Below, piece by piece: positions 1-8,629 of a stretch of 64,000 nucleotides of DNA. Source of the DNA: Undibacterium sp. KW1 (GTDB lineage: Bacteria; Pseudomonadota; Gammaproteobacteria; Burkholderiales; Burkholderiaceae_D); contig NZ_AP018439.1 of NCBI RefSeq assembly GCF_009937955.1, positions 3,906,001 through 3,970,000 on the forward strand. Reading direction: 5' to 3'. The position numbers and the translations under genes are program-made. Positions within the stretch are counted from its first letter, which is position 1, and the number at the start of each line of letters is the position of its first letter. The notes beneath the pieces were generated by a model. The model had not been told where the DNA came from. It searched no databases and was given only the letters and a program-made list of their open reading frames with translations.

Positions 1-571
1 AAGCAGATACCCCCATGATGGTACCGGTAGTTCCCATGGCGCTGACAAAGTGGGTGACCTGGCCCTTGGTGTCGCGCCAGATTTCTGGCCCTGTGGCTTC
101 GTAGTGCGCGAGCGGATTATCCGGATTGGCGAACTGGTCGAGTATCACACCCTGCCCTTCTGCCTGCATTTGCTCTGCCAGGTCACGCGCATATTCCATG
201 CCGCCGGTCTTGGGAGTCAGCATGATTTGCGCCCCGTAAGCAGCCATGCTCTGGCGACGCTCTATGCTCAGGTTTTCTGGCATCAGCAAGATCATCTTGT
301 AACCACGCATGGCAGCAGCCATGGCAAGGGCAATGCCGGTATTGCCGCTGGTGGCCTCGATCAAAGTATCACCAGGTTTGATGCGGCCACGTTCTTCTGC
401 CCTCTTGATCATGGATAAGGCAGGCCTGTCCTTGACAGAACCAGCGGGATTATTCCCTTCCAGTTTGCCCAGGATGATATTGTTGCGGCGCCGGTTTTCA
501 TCACCGGGTATGCGCTGCAATCTAACGAGCGGTGTATTGCCTATGGTGTCTTCGATGGTCAGATAGGTCAT
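1..571 (-). CDS. cysM: Cysteine synthase B (O-acetylserine sulfhydrylase), partial
   Basis: This is the N-terminal 190 residues of a PLP-dependent cysteine synthase; the gene runs off the left edge of the window. The enzyme makes cysteine from O-acetylserine and sulfide or thiosulfate in the cytoplasm. The start is the ATG at 571 and the protein begins MTYLTIEDTIGNTPLVRLQR. The PLP-binding lysine sits in NPAGSVKDR near residue 48, and the substrate loop EATSGNTGIALA follows at about residue 70. The short spacing and the QFANPDNP stretch fit CysM better than CysK. In many Burkholderiales cysM lies close to the heptose genes rfaE1/rfaD, and here it lies about 3.4 kb from rfaE1. What is seen is family and partial length; the CysM rather than CysK call is inference. 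Confidence 0.88.
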   Translation of the reverse strand, partial: MTYLTIEDTIGNTPLVRLQRIPGDENRRRNNIILGKLEGNNPAGSVKDRPALSMIKRAEERGRIKPGDTLIEATSGNTGIALAMAAAMRGYKMILLMPENLSIERRQSMAAYGAQIMLTPKTGGMEYARDLAEQMQAEGQGVILDQFANPDNPLAHYEATGPEIWRDTKGQVTHFVSAMGTTGTIMGVSA

Positions 572-774
572 GATAAACAGCTTAACAACAGCTTAAAAAG
601 ACAAAGTCTTATTCTAAACGCAGTTACCTTAAGACGCTTGCCGCATAAGCAAGCACTTTGTTTGAAAAACACCCCGCAAAGGCTGATAAAAATCAGCTTC
701 TCATAGACAAATCAAGCCTTTGCAACCCACTCGCAAGCACCAATCAGGCTTATACAGAATTTAAATAAGCTAAT

Positions 775-803
775 AAAAAACCCCGGAATCACTTCCGGGG
801 TTT
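775..803 (-). terminator. Rho-independent terminator of the ComEA-like gene
   Basis: An 8-bp perfect stem (CCCCGGAA/TTCCGGGG, 781-800) with a TCAC loop is followed on the minus strand by six T residues. It lies 45 bases after the stop of the minus-strand ComEA-like gene and can also serve the plus strand weakly. Confidence 0.85.
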
Positions 804-844
804 TGTGAAACTGTCAGTTCAACAAAAGAACTGAAGAATCAGAC

Positions 845-1306
845 TTATTTTGCGCTGGCCTTGGAAGCTGCAGATGCCGCAGCAGAAGCTTTTGGTGCCG
901 CTGTTGACGCTGGTGCTGCTGTTGCAGACGCTGCTGGCGCAGGTTTTTCTGCTTTCTCTGCCTTCGCTGCAGCTTTATCTGCTTTTGCACCTTTGGCAGG
1001 AGCTGCGCTGGCCGCTGGTTTTGCTGCTGCACCAGGTTTAGCCTGGCCATTGACAGTCAAACCTGCTTCAGACAATTTAGTGGAGCTTTTTTCGCCTATG
1101 CCTTTGACACGGCTTTCAAAATCTGCCCAATCCTTGAAGGCACCGTTCTTGGTACGTTCTTCGATGATGGCCTTGGATTTGGCTGGGCCTATGCCCTTGA
1201 TACCATCGAGTGCGGCCTGGTCACCTTTATTGACATCGACATCGGCGAATGCAAAACCAGTAGCAGCCAACAAAGCCAGCATAGCAAACATCAATTTCTT
1301 AATCAT
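845..1306 (-). CDS. ComEA-like helix-hairpin-helix DNA-binding protein with Lys/Ala/Pro tail
   Basis: The 153-residue product starts with a signal peptide (MIKKLMFAMLALLAATGFAFA), so it is exported. A helix-hairpin-helix domain of the ComEA type follows at residues 22-85 (NKGDQAALDGIKGIGPAKSK, later VKGIGEKSS), a fold that binds DNA without sequence specificity. The last 60 residues are a low-complexity tail of Ala, Lys, Pro and Ser resembling a histone H1 tail. The start at 1306 is chosen over an upstream in-frame codon at 1438 because GAGGGAG sits 8 bases before it and the signal peptide begins there. ComEA proteins take up DNA in competence, but short periplasmic single-HhH proteins are common in Betaproteobacteria and not all are tied to transformation. 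The role here is inferred. Confidence 0.85.
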   Translation of the reverse strand: MIKKLMFAMLALLAATGFAFADVDVNKGDQAALDGIKGIGPAKSKAIIEERTKNGAFKDWADFESRVKGIGEKSSTKLSEAGLTVNGQAKPGAAAKPAASAAPAKGAKADKAAAKAEKAEKPAPAASATAAPASTAAPKASAAASAASKASAK

Positions 1307-1472
1307 GCGAATACTCCCTCTTAAATTGAACAAACATTGAATTGGACAACTATTTTTATTCAGCCACAGTCCGGTTTGAGTTCCATTCCTGTAGGTATAC
1401 CAACGATGCAAGTTGCAAGTCGTTGACAAGTATTTCACAGATTTCTTTCAGGGATATGGCCTGCAAAAGGGT

Positions 1473-2390
1473 TTATTTGAATATTGCAAATCCGTCCGGT
1501 TGCTGATCGCTTAATTTCTCGATAAGAAAATCAATAAAGCAGCGTAACTTGGGCGGCATCTGACGTCGACTCGTGTACACAGCGAACAAATGACTGGCAA
1601 ACCCAGGTTCGTGGTTGTTAACTTGAAGCAGGCGTCCGGATTCCAGATCACTGGCCACCAGCCAGGCCGGGAGGAAAGCGGCCCCCATACCAGCCAACAC
1701 ACAATGGTAGCTCATTGTGGTATCACTGGATTTCATGACTGCATCCAGTTTCAGCGGGATGGAACCAGCCATGATTGAGAGCTTCAGCCGTTCCAGTTGC
1801 AAATAGTTGGGGAAAATTGTTGCGACTGTCAATGATTCTGCCGGGTCGGCGGCAGCCTTCAGCATGCGCAGATACGCTGGTGTCGCGACTAAATAAAAAT
1901 GTGTGGTACAAAGCTGTCTCGCAATCAGGTTAGCCGATGGCTCTGCCGTTGCGCGCAGCGCCAGGTCAAAGCCATCAGCCACCAAATCCACCATGTGATT
2001 ATCGAGATACAGGTCGAGTCGTATTTCCGGGTATGTTTGACGAAATTCCGTCAGCAGACTAGCGAATCTGGGTGTGGCGAACCAGACCGGGGCGCTGATT
2101 TTCAATTCACCACGCGGCGGGCCACTGTCATGTGCCACGGCGGCCACAGCCGCATCCAGAATATCCAGCGCCTGCCGACCTTGCTCATAAAAGGTTTTGC
2201 CAGCTTCAGTCAGGCTCATGCTGCGACTGCTGCGATTCAATAGTCGGGCACCCAGTTTGCGCTCCAGCCTCGCAACATGCTTGCTGACCATGGGTGCAGC
2301 CATGCCCAACCTGTCAGCGGCAGCGGTAAAACTGCCCGACTCGATGATTTCGCGAAAAACCCTGATGCCATTGAGTTCAAGTTCATCCAT
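1473..2390 (-). CDS. LysR-family transcriptional regulator
   Basis: The 305-residue product has an N-terminal winged helix-turn-helix (residues 1-60, with GSFTAAADRLGMAAPMVSKHVARLE) and a LysR substrate-binding domain beginning near residue 90 (GELKISAPVWFATPRFA). The start at 2390 is preferred because GAGG lies 7-10 bases upstream. It is transcribed divergently from the doxX-dioxygenase pair, the usual arrangement when a LysR protein controls its neighbour. The subgroup resembles the many AaeR/DhcR-like LysR proteins that control small oxidoreductase operons. The effector is not predictable from sequence. Confidence 0.92.
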   Translation of the reverse strand: MDELELNGIRVFREIIESGSFTAAADRLGMAAPMVSKHVARLERKLGARLLNRSSRSMSLTEAGKTFYEQGRQALDILDAAVAAVAHDSGPPRGELKISAPVWFATPRFASLLTEFRQTYPEIRLDLYLDNHMVDLVADGFDLALRATAEPSANLIARQLCTTHFYLVATPAYLRMLKAAADPAESLTVATIFPNYLQLERLKLSIMAGSIPLKLDAVMKSSDTTMSYHCVLAGMGAAFLPAWLVASDLESGRLLQVNNHEPGFASHLFAVYTSRRQMPPKLRCFIDFLIEKLSDQQPDGFAIFK

Positions 2391-2464
2391 GCGGTACCTC
2401 CATCCGATGTTCGTGATCAATGTTGCCTATTTTGGAAATGAATCAATGACTTTACCACCATCGA

Positions 2465-2480
2465 TTTCCGAATTGGGAAA
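2465..2480. promoter_or_regulatory. Candidate LysR operator between the LysR gene and doxX
   Basis: The interrupted palindrome TTTCC-GAATT-GGGAAA lies in the 170-bp divergent intergenic region, about 80 bases before doxX. It has the T-N11-A shape that LysR proteins bind. Position and symmetry are seen; function is inferred. Confidence 0.35.
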
Positions 2481-2560
2481 CATTATGATCCTCAACATCG
2501 GAGCTAGGCCTTAGTTTCCGTCACCAGCAGGATCAACATTTTTTCAAAATGGAGCCAGAC

Positions 2561-3007
2561 ATGACGACCAATACTTCCAATTCTTTCACCCAAACCGACA
2601 AGCCCATCGCGGCCAGCAAAGCACTAAAAATTAGTCTATGGATAGCACAAGTATTACTCGCATTTGTGTTTTGTGGTGCAGGGCTGACAAAACTCACCAC
2701 CCCTATAGCCGCACTTAGCCAGATGATGCCCTGGACTGGTCAATATTCTGAGAGCTTTGTACGCATCATCGGCCTGATTGACCTGGCAGGCGGATTGGGA
2801 ATGTTGTTACCGTCACTGACACGCATACTGCCTGGACTGGGGATAGTGGCAACTGCAGCCAGCATCGTGCTCCAAGTGTTTGCAGTCATTTTTCACACCT
2901 CACGTGGTGAATTGATGGTATTACCGATGAACTTTGTTTTATTGGCATTGTGTGCATTTGTACTATGGGGCCGTGGGAAACGTGTGCCCATCCTGCCACG
3001 CAATTAA
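2561..3007 (+). CDS. DoxX family membrane protein
   Basis: The 148-residue product has four hydrophobic segments (about residues 25-45, 65-88, 92-112 and 115-135) and the DoxX pattern of QVLLAFVFCGAGLTKL near the first helix. DoxX proteins are small inner-membrane proteins linked to redox or electron transfer functions; their chemistry is not settled. The ATG at 2561 is chosen over the ATG at 2549 because GGAG at 2551-2554 is correctly placed for it. It is followed 32 bases later by a dioxygenase of the LigB superfamily, and both face a LysR regulator, so they are probably one regulated unit. Confidence 0.85.
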   Translation: MTTNTSNSFTQTDKPIAASKALKISLWIAQVLLAFVFCGAGLTKLTTPIAALSQMMPWTGQYSESFVRIIGLIDLAGGLGMLLPSLTRILPGLGIVATAASIVLQVFAVIFHTSRGELMVLPMNFVLLALCAFVLWGRGKRVPILPRN

Positions 3008-3039
3008 GAAATTTTTGCAGAAACTTTGAATTTTCAAAC

Positions 3040-3843
3040 ATGCGTCTACCTACTTATTTTATTTCTCATGGCGGTGGCCCCTGGCCGTACATGGATGACT
3101 TGCGCGCCCAGATGCACATCCTGGAGGCTTCTCTGGTGGATATCCCACGTCAGTTGCCACAAGTGCCAAAGGCCTTGCTGATGATCTCGGCCCATTGGGA
3201 AGAAGCTGGCTTCCGCGTCATGAGCAATCCACAACCGCCGATGGTATATGACTATGGAGGCTTTCCTGCCCATACTTACAAAGTTAGCTATCCTGCTCCC
3301 GGTTTACCTGAATTGGCAGAGCAGGTGATGGGCATGCTGAAAGCCGCTGGCTTGCCGACACAGGCAGATGCCAGACGCGGTTTCGATCATGGCACTTTTG
3401 CACCATTGGCGGTGATGTATCCGGACGCACAGATGCCGGTCGTTCAGGTATCGCTCAGAGCCGGACTGGACCCGGCAGAACATCTGGCCTTGGGACGTGC
3501 GCTGGCACCTTTGCGGGATGAAGGCGTACTGATCATAGGCAGCGGGCTCAGTTATCACAATCTGCGGTATATGGGACCACAGGCCAAAGAGCCATCCTCC
3601 CTATTCGACGAATGGCTGCAAAATATTCTGCTGGAATCCAGCCCAGAAGACAGAGTCAGGCACTTGGTCAACTGGACAAAGGCGCCAGCAGCACGTATCG
3701 CCCACCCCAGGGAAGATCATTTACTACCACTGATGGTGGCCGTTGGTGCCGCACAGAACGATGCAGGCGCCTGCATTTATCATGAGGAAAATGTATTTGG
3801 TGGTATGGTCGCATCGAGCTTTCGCTTTGGCACAATTGCCTGA
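3040..3843 (+). CDS. ygiD: Class III extradiol dioxygenase, 4,5-DOPA dioxygenase family (YgiD-like)
   Basis: The 267-residue protein belongs to the LigB-type extradiol ring-cleavage dioxygenases. Family metal-site motifs are visible: SHGGGPWPYM at the N terminus, MISAHWEE near residue 48, GFDHGTFAPL near residue 118 and IGSGLSYHN near residue 170, supplying the expected histidines. Members open catechol rings; the YgiD/DODA branch acts on L-DOPA-like catechols, but many bacterial members have unknown substrates. The start at 3040 is chosen because the conserved LPTYFISHGGGP begins directly after it; the longer in-frame extension overlaps doxX and is not conserved in appearance. It probably forms a two-gene operon with doxX. 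Confidence 0.85.
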   Translation: MRLPTYFISHGGGPWPYMDDLRAQMHILEASLVDIPRQLPQVPKALLMISAHWEEAGFRVMSNPQPPMVYDYGGFPAHTYKVSYPAPGLPELAEQVMGMLKAAGLPTQADARRGFDHGTFAPLAVMYPDAQMPVVQVSLRAGLDPAEHLALGRALAPLRDEGVLIIGSGLSYHNLRYMGPQAKEPSSLFDEWLQNILLESSPEDRVRHLVNWTKAPAARIAHPREDHLLPLMVAVGAAQNDAGACIYHEENVFGGMVASSFRFGTIA

Positions 3844-3862
3844 AGCCTGAAACAAGATAAGT

Positions 3863-3963
3863 AGGACTGATGCAAAACCGGCCCAGTTGCGTTGCTGCTC
3901 CGAGCCGTACATTCGTACTGTCTTCGTCGCTGCGCCCTGCTGGGACGATTTTGCGTAAGTCCT
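3863..3963. repeat. Imperfect inverted-repeat element (REP/MITE-like)
   Basis: A 101-bp element is bounded by a 24-bp inverted repeat (AGGACTGATGCAAAACCGG... at the left, ...ACGATTTTGCGTAAGTCCT at the right) matching at 20 of 24 positions. A smaller palindrome around CGTACATTCGTAC sits inside. It lies just after the dioxygenase stop. The structure is typical of dispersed non-coding repeats seen many times in Oxalobacteraceae genomes; only one copy is visible here. Confidence 0.6.
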
Positions 3964-3975
3964 AATAAGAAAACT

Positions 3976-4000
3976 GGCTGAGATTTGTCTCAGCCCCTTT
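3976..4000. terminator. Terminator between the dioxygenase and rfaE1 genes
   Basis: The perfect 8-bp stem GGCTGAGA/TCTCAGCC with a TTTG loop (3976-3995) is followed by CCTTTT on the plus strand and AGTTTTC on the minus strand. It lies between two convergent genes and likely serves both. Confidence 0.75.
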
Positions 4001-4018
4001 TACAAGCAATGCAATAAC

Positions 4019-4966
4019 TCAGCTTGCAGCAGCAGGAAACAGTTCTTCCTGGGTCACGGTTGCCGTACCAAGCTTACCGACCACAATCCCTCCAGCTCGA
4101 TTGGCAATCACTACCGCCTCTTGCATGGATTTGCCCTGCGCCAGCATGACGGCCATGGTGGCGATGACGGTATCACCGGCACCAGAGACATCAAATACTT
4201 CACGCGCCATCGCTGGTACATGGGTCACGCCATCGGCAGTGAACAGGGTCATGCCTTCTTCTGAGCGGGTCAGCAGCAAACCATCGATCTGCAAATCTGC
4301 GCGCAGTTGCTGCGCCCTGGATGTCAGTTCCTCTTCATTTGACCAGTCACCGATGATCTGCTTTAACTCAGACTTGTTTGGTGTCAGGAGGCTGGCACCA
4401 GCATAGCGCTTGAAGTCGCTGCCCTTGGGATCGACCAGCACGATCTTGCCTGCTGCCTTGGCCGCAGCGATCATCGCGCTGACGTTCACCAGGCTGCCCT
4501 TGGCATAGTCGGACAAGACGACGACATCATAACCAGTCAGCAAAGAATTAAAGCGATTCAGTTTGTCGCGCAAGACATGTTCAGTCGGGCGCTCTTCAAA
4601 ATCGATGCGCAGCAACTGCTGCTGCCTGCCGATGACGCGCAGCTTGATGATGGTAGAGATTTGCTGGTCACGGCTGAGGTAGGCTTCTATGCCTGAAGTC
4701 TTCAGCAGGCGCTCCATGCTATTGCCTGCATCATCGTCACCGATGACACCCATCAAGGCAGCCTGCACGCCCAGGGCGACGGCATTGCGGGCCACGTTGG
4801 CTGCGCCGCCAAGGCGTTCTTCACTTTTTTCCACGCGCACGATAGGCACAGGTGCTTCTGGTGAAATGCGGTTAACTTCGCCGAACCAGTATCTGTCGAG
4901 CATGACATCGCCAGCGACCAGAATACGCTTCATTGCTGTATTTTTTTTTGCATCCATATTCTGCAT
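4019..4966 (-). CDS. rfaE1: D-glycero-beta-D-manno-heptose-7-phosphate kinase
   Basis: The 315-residue protein is the kinase domain of the heptose pathway (HldA/RfaE domain I) and belongs to the PfkB ribokinase family. It phosphorylates heptose 7-phosphate on the way to ADP-heptose for LPS core. It opens with VAGDVMLDRYWFGEV and shows the PfkB signature DVSGAGDTVIA near residue 260. The adenylyltransferase domain found fused in HldE is absent, so a separate rfaE2 should exist elsewhere. It starts 21 bases after the stop of ugd, in the same direction, so the two are probably co-transcribed. Two further ATG codons at residues 4 and 12 are alternative starts. Confidence 0.93.
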   Translation of the reverse strand: MQNMDAKKNTAMKRILVAGDVMLDRYWFGEVNRISPEAPVPIVRVEKSEERLGGAANVARNAVALGVQAALMGVIGDDDAGNSMERLLKTSGIEAYLSRDQQISTIIKLRVIGRQQQLLRIDFEERPTEHVLRDKLNRFNSLLTGYDVVVLSDYAKGSLVNVSAMIAAAKAAGKIVLVDPKGSDFKRYAGASLLTPNKSELKQIIGDWSNEEELTSRAQQLRADLQIDGLLLTRSEEGMTLFTADGVTHVPAMAREVFDVSGAGDTVIATMAVMLAQGKSMQEAVVIANRAGGIVVGKLGTATVTQEELFPAAAS

Positions 4967-4987
4967 TATTTGTTCGTCATTTATTTG

Positions 4988-6361
4988 TCATTTATTCGTC
5001 AATACGGAACGGCCTATGCCGTGGTATTCAATGCCGAGTTCGGTCATGACAGTGGGTTCAAACAGATTGCGGCCATCAAACACCACTGGTTGTTTCAGGC
5101 GTGCCTTGACTTCATCAAAGTCAGGGCTGCGGAAGGCCTTCCATTCTGTGACAATCGCCAGCGCGTCGGCTTCAAGCAGTGCATCCATGGGGTTGGCGGC
5201 ATAACGTATAGATGCCAGCAATTCTGGCGCATCGTAGAAATCCAGTTCAAATACGCGCTTGGCTTCCTGCATGGAGACTGGGTCATACACTGCCACAGTC
5301 GCACCTGCGCGTAATAATTCACCCAGCAAGACGCGTGAAGAAGCTGCACGCATATCATCGGTATTCGGCTTGAATGCCAGGCCCCAGATGGCGAAATGAC
5401 GGCCACTAAGGTTTTCACCAAAGCGTTGCTGTATCTTGTTGCCGAGTACCTGCTTTTGGCGTGCATTGACTGCTTCCACTGCCTGCAGGATGAGGAGATT
5501 CAAACCATGGTCCTGGGCAGTACGCTCCAGCGCCTGCACATCCTTGGGGAAGCAGGAACCACCATAACCGCAGCCTGCATACAAAAAGCTGTGACCTATG
5601 CGCGGGTCAGAGCCTATGCCGTGTCGCACCGCCTCAATATCAGCACCAACATGATCAGCCAGATTCGCCAGCTCATTCATGAAAGAGATCCGGGTGGCCA
5701 GCATGGCATTCGCTGCATACTTGGTAAACTCTGCTGAACGCACATCCATCCAGTAAGTGCGCTCATGGTTGCGGTTGAAAGGCGCATACAGCTTCTTCAT
5801 CTGGCTGCGGGCTTTTTCACCTTGCGGTGTCTGGTCGCAACCGATGACGATGCGGTCAGGGCGCATGAAGTCTTCTACTGCTGCGCCTTCTTTCAAAAAT
5901 TCTGGATTGGAAACTACCGAGAACTCTGCCGTCACTGATCGTGCCGTCAATTCAGCAGCGATGGCAGCGCTGACGCGGTCTGCGGTACCCACAGGCACGG
6001 TAGATTTATCAACAACTACCTTGAAGTTCGTCATGTACTTGCCGATATTTTTTGCCGCAGCCACGACATATTGCAAATCAGCAGAACCATCTTCATCCGG
6101 TGGCGTGCCGACCGCGATGAATTGCACATCACCGTGCTTGACGCTGGCTTCGACATCGGTAGAAAACTGTATGCGGCCTGCAGCGCGATTGCGCGCAACG
6201 ATTTCTTCCAGGCCCGGCTCATGGATAGGGATACCGCCATTATTGAGGATATCAATCTTGCGCTGATCGACATCGAGGCAAAATACGTCATTACCCAATT
6301 CAGCCAGACAGGCACCTGTGACCAGACCGACATAACCTGTACCAATAATTGTGATTTTCAT
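4988..6361 (-). CDS. ugd: UDP-glucose 6-dehydrogenase
   Basis: The 457-residue enzyme oxidises UDP-glucose to UDP-glucuronate with two NAD+. The N-terminal Rossmann motif [10 protein letters not shown] is at residues 7-16. The catalytic cysteine lies in [13 protein letters not shown] near residue 270, and [10 protein letters not shown] is also conserved. The start at 6361 is chosen because the Rossmann strand begins there; a 20-residue in-frame extension from 6421 is unlikely. Its product feeds polysaccharide or lipid A modification. It lies between lapB and rfaE1, a gene order common in Burkholderiales that groups cell-envelope sugar genes. Confidence 0.95.
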   Translation of the reverse strand: MKITIIGTGYVGLVTGACLAELGNDVFCLDVDQRKIDILNNGGIPIHEPGLEEIVARNRAAGRIQFSTDVEASVKHGDVQFIAVGTPPDEDGSADLQYVVAAAKNIGKYMTNFKVVVDKSTVPVGTADRVSAAIAAELTARSVTAEFSVVSNPEFLKEGAAVEDFMRPDRIVIGCDQTPQGEKARSQMKKLYAPFNRNHERTYWMDVRSAEFTKYAANAMLATRISFMNELANLADHVGADIEAVRHGIGSDPRIGHSFLYAGCGYGGSCFPKDVQALERTAQDHGLNLLILQAVEAVNARQKQVLGNKIQQRFGENLSGRHFAIWGLAFKPNTDDMRAASSRVLLGELLRAGATVAVYDPVSMQEAKRVFELDFYDAPELLASIRYAANPMDALLEADALAIVTEWKAFRSPDFDEVKARLKQPVVFDGRNLFEPTVMTELGIEYHGIGRSVLTNK

Positions 6362-6521
6362 TTTTTGATCACCAAATAAAAATAAGTCATTCTGTACATC
6401 TGAGTATCCAGTCATCCACATAGAATTTCAGATCACAGCCCTTATTCAAGATTCTTTTTTCACTTAACGAGTATCCCTGAAGCCTTGTGCAAATCAGTCT
6501 GCGCAGGCATGACAGAGTTCA

Positions 6522-7697
6522 TTAATTCATGACGTTCAGCTCTTCTGTCCGACGTGGCGGATAAGTTTCCCACTTACTGCAGCCAGGACAATGCCAGTAA
6601 AACTGCCTGGCCTTGAAACCGCAATTGGAACACTGATAGCGCGCCAGTTTTTGTGCATAGCCATGTACCAGGTTCTTGATGATGGCCAGTTCAGGCCTGA
6701 CTTCAGGCGGTACCACCATGATGCGGCCATCCAGCAATTTATCCAGGCCCAGCAGGGTTGGGGTGCGGCGCAATTCTTCACTGACCAGGCTATTGACGGC
6801 TTCTATACCTTCCAGCTCCAGTGTGGCCTTGAAGGCGACTTCCAGCAAATCTATCGACGGTGCTTCGGCAAGGTAGTTCTTGAGCAGGTTCAAGCCCTCC
6901 TGCGACTTGTCGAGCTTGCGGTATGCATCCATCAGACGCTGCGCCACCAGTGCCACATGCGGCACGCTTTGCTGCTCTACCCGGCGCCAGGTAGCCAGCG
7001 CTATCTCAGTGTCGCCATTGGCCATATACACATCACCCATGAGGATAATGGCGCGTACATTATTACGGTCTGCCGCCAGTGCTTTTTCCAGATTGGCCAG
7101 GGCCGCATCGGTGTTGGTATGCACCAGCTCATCCTGTGCAATTTCGCAATAGAACTGGGCGATTTCTTTTTGACGGCCACCGGCGCCGCATTCCTGCAAG
7201 GCATTGGCTGCCTCAATCGCACGCGCCCATTCTTTTTCTCGCTGGTAAATTTCCAGCAAGGCACGCCGGGCCTGGGCTTCAAACGGGCTGTTGACGAGCA
7301 GGTTGTAGGTTTCTTCAGCACGGTCAAGCAGACCGGCTTTCAGGTAATCCTGCCCAAGTTCATACATGGCCTGGGTTTTTTGCTCTGTGGGCAGGTCTGG
7401 CCTGGCCAGCAGGTTTTGATGCACGCGGATAGCGCGTTCAGTCTCACCACGGCGGCGGAACAGGTTACCGAGGGCGAAATGCAAATCTACCGCCTCAGGA
7501 TCCAGCCTGACGATGTCGATAAAGGCGTCAATAGCCTTGTCTGGCTGGTCGTTCAGCAGGAAATTCAAGCCCTTGAAATAGCCACGCGGCAGGCTGCGGG
7601 ACTCAGAAATCAACTGGCGTATATCGATACGCGCAGCACTCCAGCCCAGGGTAAAGAATAAGGGTATGCCTAGCAGCCACCAAATTTCAAATTCCAT
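6522..7697 (-). CDS. lapB: Lipopolysaccharide assembly protein LapB (YciM)
   Basis: The 391-residue protein has one N-terminal membrane helix (residues 3-22, IWWLLGIPLFFTLGWSAAR), then about nine TPR repeats across residues 35-340, and a C-terminal rubredoxin-like metal knuckle with CSNCGF and CPGC pairs. This layout is characteristic of LapB, which recruits FtsH to degrade LpxC and so controls LPS synthesis. It sits downstream of lapA with a 121-bp gap holding nothing recognisable. AAGAAG lies before the ATG. Confidence 0.95.
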   Translation of the reverse strand: MEFEIWWLLGIPLFFTLGWSAARIDIRQLISESRSLPRGYFKGLNFLLNDQPDKAIDAFIDIVRLDPEAVDLHFALGNLFRRRGETERAIRVHQNLLARPDLPTEQKTQAMYELGQDYLKAGLLDRAEETYNLLVNSPFEAQARRALLEIYQREKEWARAIEAANALQECGAGGRQKEIAQFYCEIAQDELVHTNTDAALANLEKALAADRNNVRAIILMGDVYMANGDTEIALATWRRVEQQSVPHVALVAQRLMDAYRKLDKSQEGLNLLKNYLAEAPSIDLLEVAFKATLELEGIEAVNSLVSEELRRTPTLLGLDKLLDGRIMVVPPEVRPELAIIKNLVHGYAQKLARYQCSNCGFKARQFYWHCPGCSKWETYPPRRTEELNVMN

Positions 7698-7818
7698 GTG
7701 TATTTCTTCTTATTGTTGAGAACAATGTCAGTTCAGATGCAAAGCCTGAATTGCCGATATGTCTTTAACCTATCTTTGTTCGCAGGTCCCAATGTACTGA
7801 AAGCTGCGCCCACACGTG

Positions 7819-8133
7819 TCAGATATTGCGAATGCTATCAGGCTGGGGCGCTTGTGTGCTGGCCCTTTGTGCGGCTTCACGTTCTTTTTCAATTTCTGCC
7901 AGGGTCTTTTTATGCTTGTGCAGATCACGTCTGTGGCGGAATACCATGGGCACCATGGCCAGTGCGCCCAGCGTAGCACCGCCGGCAAAAAAAGCCAGCA
8001 GCATGATCACCAGTGGCGCAGATTGTTGATAGCCAAAGAAATATTGCAGCGTGACTATCTGGTCGTTTTTCAAGGCAAAGCCAAAGAACAGGATAAACAG
8101 CACGATGGCGAAAAATCTTGAAATATATTTCAT
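7819..8133 (-). CDS. lapA: Lipopolysaccharide assembly protein LapA (DUF1049)
   Basis: The 104-residue protein has two membrane helices (about residues 5-22 and 42-64) followed by a charged, coiled-coil-prone cytoplasmic tail (RHRRDLHKHKKTLAEIEKERE). This is the LapA/YciS layout; LapA works with LapB in control of LPS amount. AAGGA lies 9 bases before the ATG. A strong terminator at 8211-8240 separates it from ihfB, so lapA-lapB probably have their own promoter in 8134-8210. Confidence 0.9.
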   Translation of the reverse strand: MKYISRFFAIVLFILFFGFALKNDQIVTLQYFFGYQQSAPLVIMLLAFFAGGATLGALAMVPMVFRHRRDLHKHKKTLAEIEKEREAAQRASTQAPQPDSIRNI

Positions 8134-8204
8134 GTATGCATCCTTGATGGATAAGCGGAAAAATCGTCAATGAAGCAATTTATCCCGAAAAGAGCATTGT
8201 ACTG

Positions 8205-8240
8205 AAAAAAAACGGCATATCGGAAAACCGATATGCCGTT
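8205..8240 (-). terminator. Rho-independent terminator after ihfB
   Basis: A perfect 13-bp stem (AACGGCATATCGG and its complement, 8211-8240) with an AAAA loop is followed on the minus strand by a run of T residues. It lies 60 bases after the ihfB stop and marks the end of the gyrA-to-ihfB block. Confidence 0.92.
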
Positions 8241-8300
8241 TTTATCTTTGCGTCATCTAATAGGCTCAACATTCCGAGCTCAACAACCAGTCAGCCTGAC

Positions 8301-8606
8301 TTAGTCATCGTGTATCGGTTGCCCCACCATGGCATCAACACGTTCGCGCAACTCCTTGCCTGGCTTAAAGTGCGGCACCCGTTTTTCAGGGACCATCACC
8401 TTGTCACCGGACTTGGGATTACGACCTATCCGTGGTGGACGACTGTTCAGTGCAAAGCTGCCAAAACCGCGGATTTCTATGCGTTGCCCTGTTGCCAGGG
8501 CATCCGACATTGCGTCCAGTATGGTTTTAACAGCGATATCCACATCTTTAGCTACCAGTTGCGGATATCGCTCTGCCAGACGAGCTATCAGCTCCGACTT
8601 AGTCAT
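8301..8606 (-). CDS. ihfB: Integration host factor subunit beta
   Basis: The 101-residue protein is a member of the HU/IHF family that bends DNA as a heterodimer with IHF-alpha. It shows [28 protein letters not shown], where the beta-arm proline and RNPKTG-like motif are typical of IHF. It begins [17 protein letters not shown]. It lies 23 bases downstream of rpsA in the same direction, the order conserved from Gammaproteobacteria to Betaproteobacteria. Confidence 0.96.
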   Translation of the reverse strand: MTKSELIARLAERYPQLVAKDVDIAVKTILDAMSDALATGQRIEIRGFGSFALNSRPPRIGRNPKSGDKVMVPEKRVPHFKPGKELRERVDAMVGQPIHDD

Positions 8607-8629
8607 AGTAAAAACCTTATGACTTAATC

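Noticed and set aside
6591..7661. A 356-codon plus-strand frame
   Set aside because: It is the reverse of lapB, whose TPR and rubredoxin motifs are unmistakable.
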